DNA of 15,218 nt from DRQF01 sp964559135 (GTDB lineage Bacteria; Planctomycetota; GCA-002687715; DRQF01): the NCBI GenBank assembly GCA_964559135.1, contig CAZLGG010000098.1, positions 1 through 15,218 on the forward strand, written 5' to 3'. The position numbers and the translations under genes are program-made. Numbering within the stretch: position 1 is the stretch's first letter; the number at the start of each line of letters is the position of its first letter. Below the pieces are notes generated by a model that was not told where the DNA came from, did no database searches, and worked only from the letters and a program-made list of their open reading frames with translations. Below, in pieces: positions 1 through 6,505 of the stretch.

Positions 1-45
1 ACACGCTTTCCAAGCGTGCTCGTTCGACCACTCCGACATCTCTCC
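1..45 (-). tRNA. tRNA-Ser(GGA), 3' part cut off by the window edge
   Basis: Read on the minus strand from 45, the sequence begins GGAGAGATGTCGGAGTGGTC, the 5' half of a serine tRNA: acceptor strand, TG, then a D arm almost identical to that of the neighbouring tRNA-Ser. The anticodon stem pairs CACGC with GCGTG around the loop TTGGAAA, so the anticodon is GGA (bases 11 to 9), reading UCC and UCU. The long variable arm, T arm and 3' acceptor strand lie outside the window. It starts only six bases after the end of tRNA-Ser(CGA), so the two are almost certainly processed from one transcript. Confidence 0.93.
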
Positions 46-51
46 TAAGAG

Positions 52-138
52 CGGAGAGGCAGGGATTCGAACCCTGGGTCCCCTTGCGAGGACACCGGTT
101 TTCGAAACCGGCCCGTTCGACCACTCCGGCACCTCTCC
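52..138 (-). tRNA. tRNA-Ser(CGA)
   Basis: A complete class II tRNA on the minus strand. The acceptor stem GGAGAGG (138-132) pairs perfectly with CCTCTCC (59-53), and the discriminator base is G at 52. The anticodon arm CCGGT-TTCGAAA-ACCGG gives anticodon CGA (bases 104-102), reading UCG. A long variable arm with a GTCC/GGAC stem, typical of serine tRNAs, follows. The T arm is CAGGG-TTCGAAT-CCCTG. CCA is not encoded: the bases after the discriminator are CT, so a CCA-adding enzyme is needed. The 5' end lies 36 bases after the tadA stop on the same strand, and tRNA-Ser(GGA) follows after six bases. Confidence 0.97.
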
Positions 139-174
139 CGGAGGCGGCGCATTCTAACCCAGGCTCGTCGGTCA

Positions 175-663
175 TCAACGGTCGTCCTGGCGTCTCCTGC
201 GAAAGAACTCTCCAAGGATCGCGGAACATTCCTCGGCAAGAACCGAGGGGACGACGATCGCTCGATGATTCAAGTTCTCGGTCTGCACGAGGTTGAGAAC
301 CGATCCGCACGCGCCGGCGCGGGGATCGGCCGCCCCGTAGATCACCTCCGGAATCCGAGCGAGAACCACGGCGCCCGAACACATGGAACAGGGTTCGAGG
401 GTGACGTAGAGGCGGCAATCCTCCAGTCTCCAGTTCTCGAGGGAGGCCGCGGCTTGAGTCATCGCGATCATCTCCGCGTGCGCCGTCGGATCCTGCAAGG
501 TCTCCCGCTGATTGTGCCCACGCCCGACGATGCGACCCTTGTGGACGATGACGGCGCCCACCGGGACCTCGCCCTCATCGAGGGCCGCCTCGGCCTCCCT
601 GAGAGCCATGCGCATGTAGGATTCGTGGTTCGAATCGCCATTGAAGGGTGAATCGGAAAACAT
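175..663 (-). CDS. tadA: tRNA-specific adenosine deaminase TadA
   Basis: A 162-aa cytidine/deoxycytidylate-deaminase-fold enzyme. TadA converts adenosine-34 of tRNA-Arg(ACG) to inosine in the cytoplasm, letting one tRNA read three arginine codons. The zinc and catalytic signature is intact: H62-A-E64 (zinc ligand and proton-shuttling Glu) and P-C92-S-M-C95. The segments EVPVGAVIV (32-40) and GRGHN (47-51) are typical of TadA, and the length fits the family (about 150-170 aa). The ATG at 663 lacks a clear Shine-Dalgarno sequence; Met17 (ATG at 615) would also leave a complete domain. The open frame continues upstream to about 2652, but only this part is TadA-like. It precedes two serine tRNA genes on the same strand and is divergent from the gene at 737. 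Guanine deaminase-like paralogues share the motifs, but overall similarity favours TadA. Confidence 0.93.
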   Translation of the reverse strand: MFSDSPFNGDSNHESYMRMALREAEAALDEGEVPVGAVIVHKGRIVGRGHNQRETLQDPTAHAEMIAMTQAAASLENWRLEDCRLYVTLEPCSMCSGAVVLARIPEVIYGAADPRAGACGSVLNLVQTENLNHRAIVVPSVLAEECSAILGEFFRRRRQDDR

Positions 664-736
664 CCGCCGGGATGGTACCGGGGAGAAGTCTTTCTCGGAA
701 GTGGTCCCACGAGCACGAAGGGCGCTATCATGGGGC

Positions 737-952
737 ATGCATCGAGCCCCGGAAATTGCCCTGCTCGTTCTTCTGGCCGTCTTGGGCGTGGCCACCCTCC
801 TGTTGCTGGTCCTGGATGTCGATCTGGAGACCGCCGTCGACGGGGCACGGGCGGTCTGCGTCGGGCTGGCCGTGCTCCTCGTCGGCGGCCTGATCATCCC
901 GTGGCGACGCCACCTTGCGCGCAAACGGGACGCGGAACGGAATCGCTCATGA
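737..952 (+). CDS. small two-helix membrane protein of unknown function
   Basis: A 71-aa protein I cannot assign to a family. It has two hydrophobic segments, residues about 7-26 (rich in Leu/Val) and 38-54, separated by a short acidic loop (DVDLETAVDGAR). A basic tail (RRHLARKRDAERNR) probably lies in the cytoplasm. Its stop codon overlaps the ATG of the following 817-aa secreted protein (ATGA, 949-952), so translation is probably coupled and the two form an operon. The start at 737 was chosen because earlier in-frame starts (641 onward) would run into the divergent tadA. There is no strong Shine-Dalgarno sequence; AAGGG at 719-723 is rather far away. The ATGA junction and clean membrane topology argue for a real gene, but its small size leaves doubt. 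Confidence 0.62.
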   Translation: MHRAPEIALLVLLAVLGVATLLLLVLDVDLETAVDGARAVCVGLAVLLVGGLIIPWRRHLARKRDAERNRS

Positions 953-3402
953 GAATCCTCGTTGCCGCGGCTCTGTTGACCGGGGTGCTCGCCGCCCAGT
1001 CCGCAGAGTCGCCGGACCCGTTGGCGACTTTGAAGGTCCAGACCCTCGCAGCCCCCGGCGCGCGCCTCGAACGGGTGCGAGCGGGTGTTCCTCTCGCGCG
1101 CTCCGACGCCGTCACCGACGCCGGGACGCTGCGGCTGGAATCCGCGGGCGGAAAGGCCGTCCCGGCACGCATGCGCGTCCTCTCCCGCTGGGGAGGCAGG
1201 CCGGACGACGCGTCCCTCCCGATCAAATGGCTTTCGCTGACCTTCGCCGTGAACGCCGAGTTGGCCGACAGCCCCCTTCGACTCGTGCGGGGAGCCCCTC
1301 CCGAGGGAGGACTCCGCGTCCAGGAGGAGGAAGGCCGCTACACGGTGACCACGGCCGGTCTCACGGTGGTTCTGGCGGGAGGCGCCCGCGACCTCGTCGC
1401 ATCGGTGCGAAACGCCACGGCGAAGAATCTCGGCGGCCCGTCGGGGCGCGTCGTGTTCACGAACGTCGAGGGCAAGACCGAAGACGCCACGCCGTGGGTG
1501 CTCCGACTCGAGGACAAGGATTCCGTAGCCGCCACCTTTCTCGCCACGTGTCGAGTCCTCGACCTGGATTTGGAGTGGCGTCTGCGCTTCGTGGACCGCG
1601 TCCAGGGCTGGACGAACGATTTTCGCATCGTGAATCGCGGCCCCTACGGGCACATGGGGGGAGCGAGCTCTCACCGGTATTTCCGCAGGTTGGGGATCAC
1701 CCTTCCCAGGCTCCCCGGGGCGCACGCGGCCATCCTGGCGGGGACGCGGGTCACTCTCGGTGAGAAACCGCTCTGGCTGAGTCAGGTCCAGCGCATCCAC
1801 CGGGAACGCAAACTGAACCCCGAATCGTTTCCCTTCCAGATCTGGTCCGGAACGGAGTTCGTCGGTTCCGGCAGGAGGGCCCCTGGAACCCTCATTGTCA
1901 GTGACGGGACGACGAGCATGGGTTTGGCTGTCGAAAGATTCTGGGAGAACGCGCCGAAGTCCATCAGCGTCTTCCCGGAGACCCTCATCCTCGACCTCTT
2001 CCCTGAAGGCGGCAGCGGTCCCCACTACGCAGGGCAGTACGGCGAACCGGGCAAAGGCTCTCCCGACCCTCTCTCGTTGAAAGCCTACCGATTCGAGGGC
2101 GCGCGGGCGAAAACGCAGCGCTTCCACCTGGCGTTCTCGCAGGGCGTCATCGATGAATTCGACCGGAGCCTCGCCCGCCGGGCGCTCCATCCTCTGCATG
2201 CTCTTCCGCCCCTCGATGCGTTTCTCCGCACGGGCGCGCTTGGACACCCGATTCCCCCGCCACGCAAGGACGACCCGGCCGCGGCGCGGTTCGAGAGGAT
2301 GATGGAGATCCTCGTCAGCGACGGCGCGGCGGACACTCAACCGTCCCTCGGCCGCATCGGGTACCCCGCTTTCGTCGAACGGGGCGGGACCTATGGTCGA
2401 CAGGTCTTCCGAGGTTGGTTCAACTTCGGCGACATCCCGTGGGCGGACGGTTACTGTTCCCTGCACTATGACTGGCCATACGTCGTCCTCTGGCAGTATC
2501 TGCGCACCGGCGATCCGCGATTCTTCGAGTTGGGACGGGATATGATGCGCCACCGCCTCGACATCGATCAGGACCACGACACCCGCTCGAAGTCTCGGCA
2601 GCGCGGGGGGCAGTTCTACGAGAAGGGCTACTGGCATGGGAACTACTATCACGCGACCCCTTCACACACTTGGATTCCAGGACCTTTCCTCTACTACCTC
2701 CTGACAGGTGACGAAACGGCCCTCGACGCCGTCCACCTGACGCGCGATTTCCTGCTGCGTTCGGAACCGGAAAAATGGAGCGGCGACTGGGGGGTCCGCA
2801 TCCCGGGATGGACGGCGGACAATCTCCTCGAATGCTGGTGGGTCCTTGGGGACCGATTGGCGTTGGACACGGCGCGACAGACCATCGCGAACTTCGAGCG
2901 CATCGAGACCGAAAGGTTCGGCAAGAAGGGCTACGTCATCAACCGGCGCATGCGGCCCCCCAGCCTCCAGTCCTGGATGCACGCCATTTTCTTCAACGCC
3001 GTGGCCCGCCATGCGGTCCTCACGGGCTCCCAACGCTTCCATCCGTTGATGCGCCGGATGCTCGGCTTTTTCGACCGCCGATTGATCGTCATGAAACCCG
3101 CGCCACGCGTGTGGCGGCACATCGATCCGAGGGGCGACTACAGGAAAGACCTCTCCGTCCATCTGCTTTGGCCCATGGCCTCCTCTCTCGCCTGGGGAGG
3201 AGAAGTCTTCGACGACGATCAGCTACGGGATCGGGCGCGCGCCCTTTTCCGGGAAGCCGTGTTCCACCACCAGGGAAAAACGCCCTCCCCCATCGCTTTC
3301 CGCATGCTCAACTATCCGGGCGCGGAGTCGAAGATCCTCTCCAACATCGGCCTGTGGGGCGGTGTAGCCCTCATGTCCCTCTCCCCTTCTCGCGAGCGGT
3401 AG
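949..3402 (+). CDS. secreted exo-rhamnogalacturonan lyase/YetA-like protein
   Basis: An 817-aa protein with a Sec signal peptide: basic Met-Arg, hydrophobic core LVAAALLTGVLA, likely cleavage near residues 16-19. The first 480 or so residues look like beta-sandwich modules. The rest (from about 490) is helical, with motifs seen in the PcRGLX/YetA-type lyase-like family: HYDWPYVVLWQYLRTGDPRF near residue 505, then GNYYHATPSHTW and LLTGDETAL near 563-590, which fit an alpha/alpha-toroid. Such proteins act on pectin-like or other acidic polysaccharides outside the cytoplasm. The actual substrate cannot be read from the sequence, and His/Tyr/Trp residues in those motifs are only candidates for the active site. 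It is probably co-expressed with the small membrane protein whose stop overlaps its start. No sugar transporter or sulfatase lies nearby, so it is not in an obvious polysaccharide-utilisation locus. The reading frame is certain, the family fairly likely, the substrate unknown. Confidence 0.68.
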   Translation: MRILVAAALLTGVLAAQSAESPDPLATLKVQTLAAPGARLERVRAGVPLARSDAVTDAGTLRLESAGGKAVPARMRVLSRWGGRPDDASLPIKWLSLTFAVNAELADSPLRLVRGAPPEGGLRVQEEEGRYTVTTAGLTVVLAGGARDLVASVRNATAKNLGGPSGRVVFTNVEGKTEDATPWVLRLEDKDSVAATFLATCRVLDLDLEWRLRFVDRVQGWTNDFRIVNRGPYGHMGGASSHRYFRRLGITLPRLPGAHAAILAGTRVTLGEKPLWLSQVQRIHRERKLNPESFPFQIWSGTEFVGSGRRAPGTLIVSDGTTSMGLAVERFWENAPKSISVFPETLILDLFPEGGSGPHYAGQYGEPGKGSPDPLSLKAYRFEGARAKTQRFHLAFSQGVIDEFDRSLARRALHPLHALPPLDAFLRTGALGHPIPPPRKDDPAAARFERMMEILVSDGAADTQPSLGRIGYPAFVERGGTYGRQVFRGWFNFGDIPWADGYCSLHYDWPYVVLWQYLRTGDPRFFELGRDMMRHRLDIDQDHDTRSKSRQRGGQFYEKGYWHGNYYHATPSHTWIPGPFLYYLLTGDETALDAVHLTRDFLLRSEPEKWSGDWGVRIPGWTADNLLECWWVLGDRLALDTARQTIANFERIETERFGKKGYVINRRMRPPSLQSWMHAIFFNAVARHAVLTGSQRFHPLMRRMLGFFDRRLIVMKPAPRVWRHIDPRGDYRKDLSVHLLWPMASSLAWGGEVFDDDQLRDRARALFREAVFHHQGKTPSPIAFRMLNYPGAESKILSNIGLWGGVALMSLSPSRER

Positions 3403-3464
3403 CGCATGAGCTCCAAGTCTGTCAGGATGCATGTCGTTCGCCGTCCGGCGACGTGTCTGTCATC

Positions 3465-3470
3465 AAGGAG
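3465..3470 (+). promoter_or_regulatory. ribosome binding site of the Fe-SOD gene
   Basis: AAGGAG lies six bases before the ATG at 3477. It is the clearest Shine-Dalgarno sequence on the left half of the window and fixes the start that includes the Tat signal peptide. The 74-base gap before the gene also holds a short palindrome, TCGCCG-TC-CGGCGA, at 3438-3451. Confidence 0.75.
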
Positions 3471-3476
3471 ACCAAA

Positions 3477-4172
3477 ATGAACCGCAGAAAACTACTGGGC
3501 CGCGCCGTCGTGGGGACGGCGGCCCTCCTCGGCGCCCGCTCGGGCTTCGGACGATCCTTTCACATCCTCGCCCCCGGCGCGGACCCCATCACGTTGCCGA
3601 AGCTCCCCTACGCTCGCACCGCTCTTTCTCCCTACATTTCTGCCCGGACCCTCGACTTCCACTACGGGAAGCACCACGCGGGGTACGTCCGCAAACTCAA
3701 TGCAGGCATCAAGGGGACCCCTTGGGCCGACACGTCACTGGAAAAAATCATCCTGGGCACCGCCGGAAAGACCCCCAAGGTCTTCAACAACGCCGCGCAG
3801 ACCTGGAACCACTCCTTCTACTGGACGAGCATGAAGCCCAAGGGTGGAGGAACCCCCACCGGCCAACTCAAGTCCGCCATCGAGGCCTCTTTTGGAGACG
3901 TGGACGCCTTCCGAGCGGCGTTTCTGAAGGCCGCGGGGGGCCTTTTCGGGAGCGGCTGGACCTGGCTCGTCAAGAACGGCAGCAACCTGGAGATTCGCAC
4001 GACGCGAAACGCCGGGACGCCTCTGGTCGATCACGGCGTGACCCCCCTGCTGACCCTGGACGTCTGGGAGCACGCCTACTATCTGGACTACCAGAACGGG
4101 CGGAAGGCCTACATCCAGGCCTGGCTCGACCATCTCATCGACTGGGAAGCGGCCGCTCGACGCCTCGGCTGA
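3477..4172 (+). CDS. sodB: Fe-type superoxide dismutase with a Tat export signal
   Basis: A 231-aa iron/manganese superoxide dismutase, which converts superoxide to hydrogen peroxide and oxygen. From residue 41 it aligns closely with E. coli SodB. The four metal ligands are present: H62 (in FHYGKHH), H112 (in WNHSFYW), D195 and H199 (in LDVWEHAYYLDY). The second-sphere gatekeeper Tyr is Y70. Gln108 in NNAAQTWNH is the residue typical of iron rather than manganese enzymes. About 35 extra N-terminal residues begin MNRRKLLG and continue with a moderately hydrophobic AVVGTAALLGA stretch. This is a twin-arginine signal, so the folded metalloenzyme is probably exported to the periplasm or cell surface; ordinary SodB is cytoplasmic. 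It lies 74 bases after the lyase-like gene on the same strand but has its own ribosome site, so it may be separately transcribed. The enzyme assignment is firm; the iron preference and export are inferred. Confidence 0.95.
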   Translation: MNRRKLLGRAVVGTAALLGARSGFGRSFHILAPGADPITLPKLPYARTALSPYISARTLDFHYGKHHAGYVRKLNAGIKGTPWADTSLEKIILGTAGKTPKVFNNAAQTWNHSFYWTSMKPKGGGTPTGQLKSAIEASFGDVDAFRAAFLKAAGGLFGSGWTWLVKNGSNLEIRTTRNAGTPLVDHGVTPLLTLDVWEHAYYLDYQNGRKAYIQAWLDHLIDWEAAARRLG

Positions 4173-4213
4173 GCCGCGAAGGGCGCGACCCGAGGAGTGG
4201 AAAGTTTTTTTCT

Positions 4214-4256
4214 GCACTGCTATTGACAGTGCGAAACATGGCACTGTAAATTGCAG
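4214..4256 (+). promoter_or_regulatory. sigma-70-like promoter embedded in an inverted-repeat operator
   Basis: TTGACA (4223-4228) is a perfect -35 hexamer. TGTAAA (4245-4250, 16-base spacer) or TAAATT (4247-4252, 18-base spacer) could be the -10. Overlapping it is the perfect repeat ACAGTGC (4226-4232) - 8 bases - GCACTGT (4241-4247). A third copy, GCACTG, sits at 4214-4219, giving alternating half-sites GCACTG/CAGTGC/GCACTG. An outer pair, CTGCA (4212-4216) and TGCAG (4252-4256), extends the symmetry. The patch is much more AT-rich than its surroundings and lies 53 bases before the pentapeptide-repeat gene. A dimeric repressor bound here would block polymerase. The promoter is fairly convincing; the operator is an inference from symmetry. 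Confidence 0.6.
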
Positions 4257-4308
4257 TTCGTCACTGATCTCGATTCTCCTTGGTCCGACGAACAGAGCGA
4301 ATAGAGCC

Positions 4309-4941
4309 ATGGGAATGACCTCGATTCACCCCCTCTCCTCCGATCCGTGCCGCCCCAAGCGGCCCGCCCTTACCCATCAGTCCTCGACGCCCCCAGGCGA
4401 GGAGCCCGGGAACTGGCGAGGACGGGATCTCCGGGGACGGCGCCTCATTTCCGCGAACCTCAAGGGATTCGATCTCAGGGACGTGGACTTCCGAGGCGCC
4501 GATCTTCGGGGCGCCGACCTTTTCCGAGCACACCTCGGCGGAGCGGATCTCAGGGGTGCCCACCTCGATACGACCAGGATCGTGGAGATTCGGGTCCCCG
4601 AAGACCTCTCCCTCGAGATCGTCAATCAGATCCGCCTTTTCGATTTCCGGTTCGGCATGACCCGGTTCGTGGGTCCCAACCTCCAGAACGAGCGCCTCGG
4701 CTGCCCGTATCGTTCAAGCACTCTTCGACCGATTCTCTACGAGTGGGGTTCCTGGACTTGGAACGAGGGACGCGGATGGGCTCCTCCGGCGGTTCCTTGG
4801 ACGTTGGAAGAGATCATTGCCTCCGTCCTGGACGCCCTGGGTTGTCGTCACGATCTGCAAAGACCTTGTCGCTCTCACGACGGACGCGAGGGGACTCCTA
4901 CGTCTCTCCCTCCGCCGGTCGCCGCCAGAGCTTCTTCGTGA
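4309..4941 (+). CDS. pentapeptide-repeat protein
   Basis: A 210-aa protein. Residues about 39-88 hold roughly ten consecutive pentapeptide repeats of the A(D/N)LXX type (for example ANLKG, ADLRG, ADLFR, ADLRG), which form a right-handed quadrilateral beta-helix. The 38 residues before them are Pro/Ser-rich and probably disordered, and there is no signal peptide. The roughly 120-residue tail is not repetitive, has Trp-rich segments (YEWGSWTWNEGRGW) and Cys residues near its end, and I do not recognise it. Some pentapeptide proteins mimic DNA and protect gyrase, but ten repeats are too few to claim that here. An ATG at 4315 is an equally possible start; neither has a good Shine-Dalgarno sequence. 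The gene follows the promoter and inverted repeats at 4214-4256. Its last 44 bases overlap the convergent mutY 3' end. Confidence 0.75.
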   Translation: MGMTSIHPLSSDPCRPKRPALTHQSSTPPGEEPGNWRGRDLRGRRLISANLKGFDLRDVDFRGADLRGADLFRAHLGGADLRGAHLDTTRIVEIRVPEDLSLEIVNQIRLFDFRFGMTRFVGPNLQNERLGCPYRSSTLRPILYEWGSWTWNEGRGWAPPAVPWTLEEIIASVLDALGCRHDLQRPCRSHDGREGTPTSLPPPVAARASS

Positions 4942-5971
4942 TGGTGGACACGGGGCCCGGAATCTCACTCGGATCGCGAACCCAGAGGAGATCATCCTCA
5001 TTGCGGCAAACCGTCGATGTCCCGAGGGAAACCAGGCGGCAGTCCAAGCGATGCCGGGTGATCGTATGACGAGCCCGATTCAATTCGACGACACCATCGA
5101 GGGCAACCCGTACACCCAGTCGCCTCCCCACGAGCTCAGACAGCTTCGCGACGCCGTCGTCGAACCCCTCCGCCCAACACTCCGGCAACTCCCAAAACCC
5201 GGGCATCCGGGGCGCGTCATCGGGGCGGCGCCAGAACAACGTTCCTCGCCGACCTTCCAGATGCCCGGCGACGACCACACGATCGACCATCGCCGTCGCC
5301 ACCTTGGGAGTCGGAAACTCGTCGATTCGCCCCTCGAGCCTGGCCATGCACGCGTTTCCCAAGGGACACGCATCGCATCGGGGAGAACGGGGCAAGCACA
5401 CCGTGGCGCCCAGATCGAAGAGGGCCTCCGTGACCGTCGACGGGGCCGCGTGTTCCATGAGTTCGAGAACCCGGCTTTCGAACGCTCTCAGGCCTTGCCG
5501 CGAGGACACTCTTTCCGTCATTGCGTGGAGTCGCCCGAGGACGCGCTCGACGTTTCCGTCGACGGCGGGAATGGGCTGTCCGAAGGCGAGGCTGCAAATC
5601 GCCCCCGACGTGTAGAAACCGATCCCTGGTAGTTCGAGGAGTTCTTCCCGGGTTCCGGGAAGGTCGTCCCTCCCGCCGGCCACGAGCTGATCCGCGGTCT
5701 TCTTCATGGCGCGAAAACGGCGGTAGTATCCAAGCCCCGCAACCTCGGCGAGAACGTCCTGCTCGGAGGCTCGAGCCAAGGCGATCAAGTTCGGAAACCG
5801 CTCGAGAAATCCCTCATAACGACCGCGCACGGCGGCCGCGGTCGTCTGCTGCAACATGATCTCGGAGACCCAGACGGAGTAAGGCGTGCGATGATCGCGC
5901 CAGGGCAGGTCTCGTCCATTGCGTCGGAACCAGGCCGACAGCCGCCGCGCAAGGTCCGCGGAATCTGTCAC
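4898..5971 (-). CDS. mutY: adenine DNA glycosylase MutY
   Basis: A 357-aa base-excision-repair enzyme that removes adenine mispaired with 8-oxoguanine. All diagnostic parts are visible and even share E. coli numbering: catalytic Glu37 (VSEIMLQQT), helix-hairpin-helix LPGIGFYTSGAI (114-125), catalytic Asp138 (AVDGNV), and the [4Fe-4S] cluster ligands C192, C199, C202 and C208 (C-X6-C-X2-C-X5-C). The C-terminal part (about 225-357) is the NUDIX-like domain that recognises 8-oxoG, with GTLFWRR and GFWELPEC. The start is GTG at 5971, which overlaps the stop of the upstream lipoprotein gene as GTGA, so translation is probably coupled. The length matches the family. Its 3' end overlaps that of the convergent pentapeptide gene by 44 bases. 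Confidence 0.97.
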   Translation of the reverse strand: MTDSADLARRLSAWFRRNGRDLPWRDHRTPYSVWVSEIMLQQTTAAAVRGRYEGFLERFPNLIALARASEQDVLAEVAGLGYYRRFRAMKKTADQLVAGGRDDLPGTREELLELPGIGFYTSGAICSLAFGQPIPAVDGNVERVLGRLHAMTERVSSRQGLRAFESRVLELMEHAAPSTVTEALFDLGATVCLPRSPRCDACPLGNACMARLEGRIDEFPTPKVATAMVDRVVVAGHLEGRRGTLFWRRPDDAPRMPGFWELPECWAEGFDDGVAKLSELVGRRLGVRVALDGVVELNRARHTITRHRLDCRLVSLGTSTVCRNEDDLLWVRDPSEIPGPVSTITKKLWRRPAEGET

Positions 5972-6435
5972 TGAGTGCCGCCGCCGTCGCGCCGTTCCAG
6001 GCGACTTTGACTGGGATAGAACAACTGATCTTCAGGATCGAAACGCCCGCGCAGCAAGGTCCGCCCTTTCGGGCGCGGCGCGTCCAGATCGAGAATGAGG
6101 CTTCGGTCCTCCAGCACGAGGAAGCACGGGAGGCTCCGCTCTCCCGTCGGCGCCGGCTGAAGAGTTCCGATGACATCGCCGTCCGGGTGGAACCAGCCGC
6201 CCACGATGCGACCGGGGATGAGCATTTCATCCGGCTCGGGTGTGTGGGGCCCGGGAATCAGGAGGAGGGTCTTGGCGTTGAGGTATCCCCGGGCGGTCCA
6301 GGCCTCGGGATGGTCCCTGTCCAACCGGATGAGCGGACCGGAGACCTCTTCATCTGTGTCCACGCCCGAACACGCGCCGACGACGACTCCCATGATCAAC
6401 GCAAGAGCGAGCTGCAATGACGATAAGCGAATCAT
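5968..6435 (-). CDS. putative small lipoprotein, unknown function
   Basis: A 155-aa protein with a lipoprotein signal: short N-terminus with Arg3, hydrophobic stretch LALALIMGVVV, then a lipobox VVGAC with Cys22 as the lipidation site. The mature part is soluble, acidic to neutral and beta-rich in appearance, with repeated Gly/Pro turns (IPGRIVGGWFHPDGDVIGTL) and no catalytic motif that I can name. Ser23 after the cysteine predicts outer-membrane sorting if an E. coli-like Lol rule applies. A GGAG sequence lies about 11 bases before the ATG at 6435. It is 70 bases downstream of the histidine kinase gene, and its stop overlaps the mutY GTG start, so it is probably co-transcribed with mutY. It has no homologue I recognise. 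Confidence 0.75.
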   Translation of the reverse strand: MIRLSSLQLALALIMGVVVGACSGVDTDEEVSGPLIRLDRDHPEAWTARGYLNAKTLLLIPGPHTPEPDEMLIPGRIVGGWFHPDGDVIGTLQPAPTGERSLPCFLVLEDRSLILDLDAPRPKGRTLLRGRFDPEDQLFYPSQSRLERRDGGGTQ

Positions 6436-6505
6436 GGGTCGGTCAGCTCCAGAAAAGTCGGCATGCGGGCCTCATGGGGGAGTCTACCGGGGGCCCCGGA
6501 CGCCC

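Noticed and set aside
664..2652. Minus-strand open frame continuous with tadA, which would give an 825-aa protein
   Set aside because: Only the last 162 codons resemble a known protein. The rest is antisense to the secreted lyase-like gene and has the Arg/Pro/Gly-rich composition of a high-GC shadow frame.
3438..3451. TCGCCG-TC-CGGCGA palindrome before the Fe-SOD gene
   Set aside because: Short GC-rich palindromes arise often at this base composition; no promoter elements could be placed around it.
4163..4211. Possible intrinsic terminator after the Fe-SOD gene: CCTCGG/CCGAGG and a run of seven T
   Set aside because: The stem is only 6 bp with a 21-base loop, overlaps the sod stop codon region, and the T-run begins nine bases after the stem, too far for an efficient terminator.
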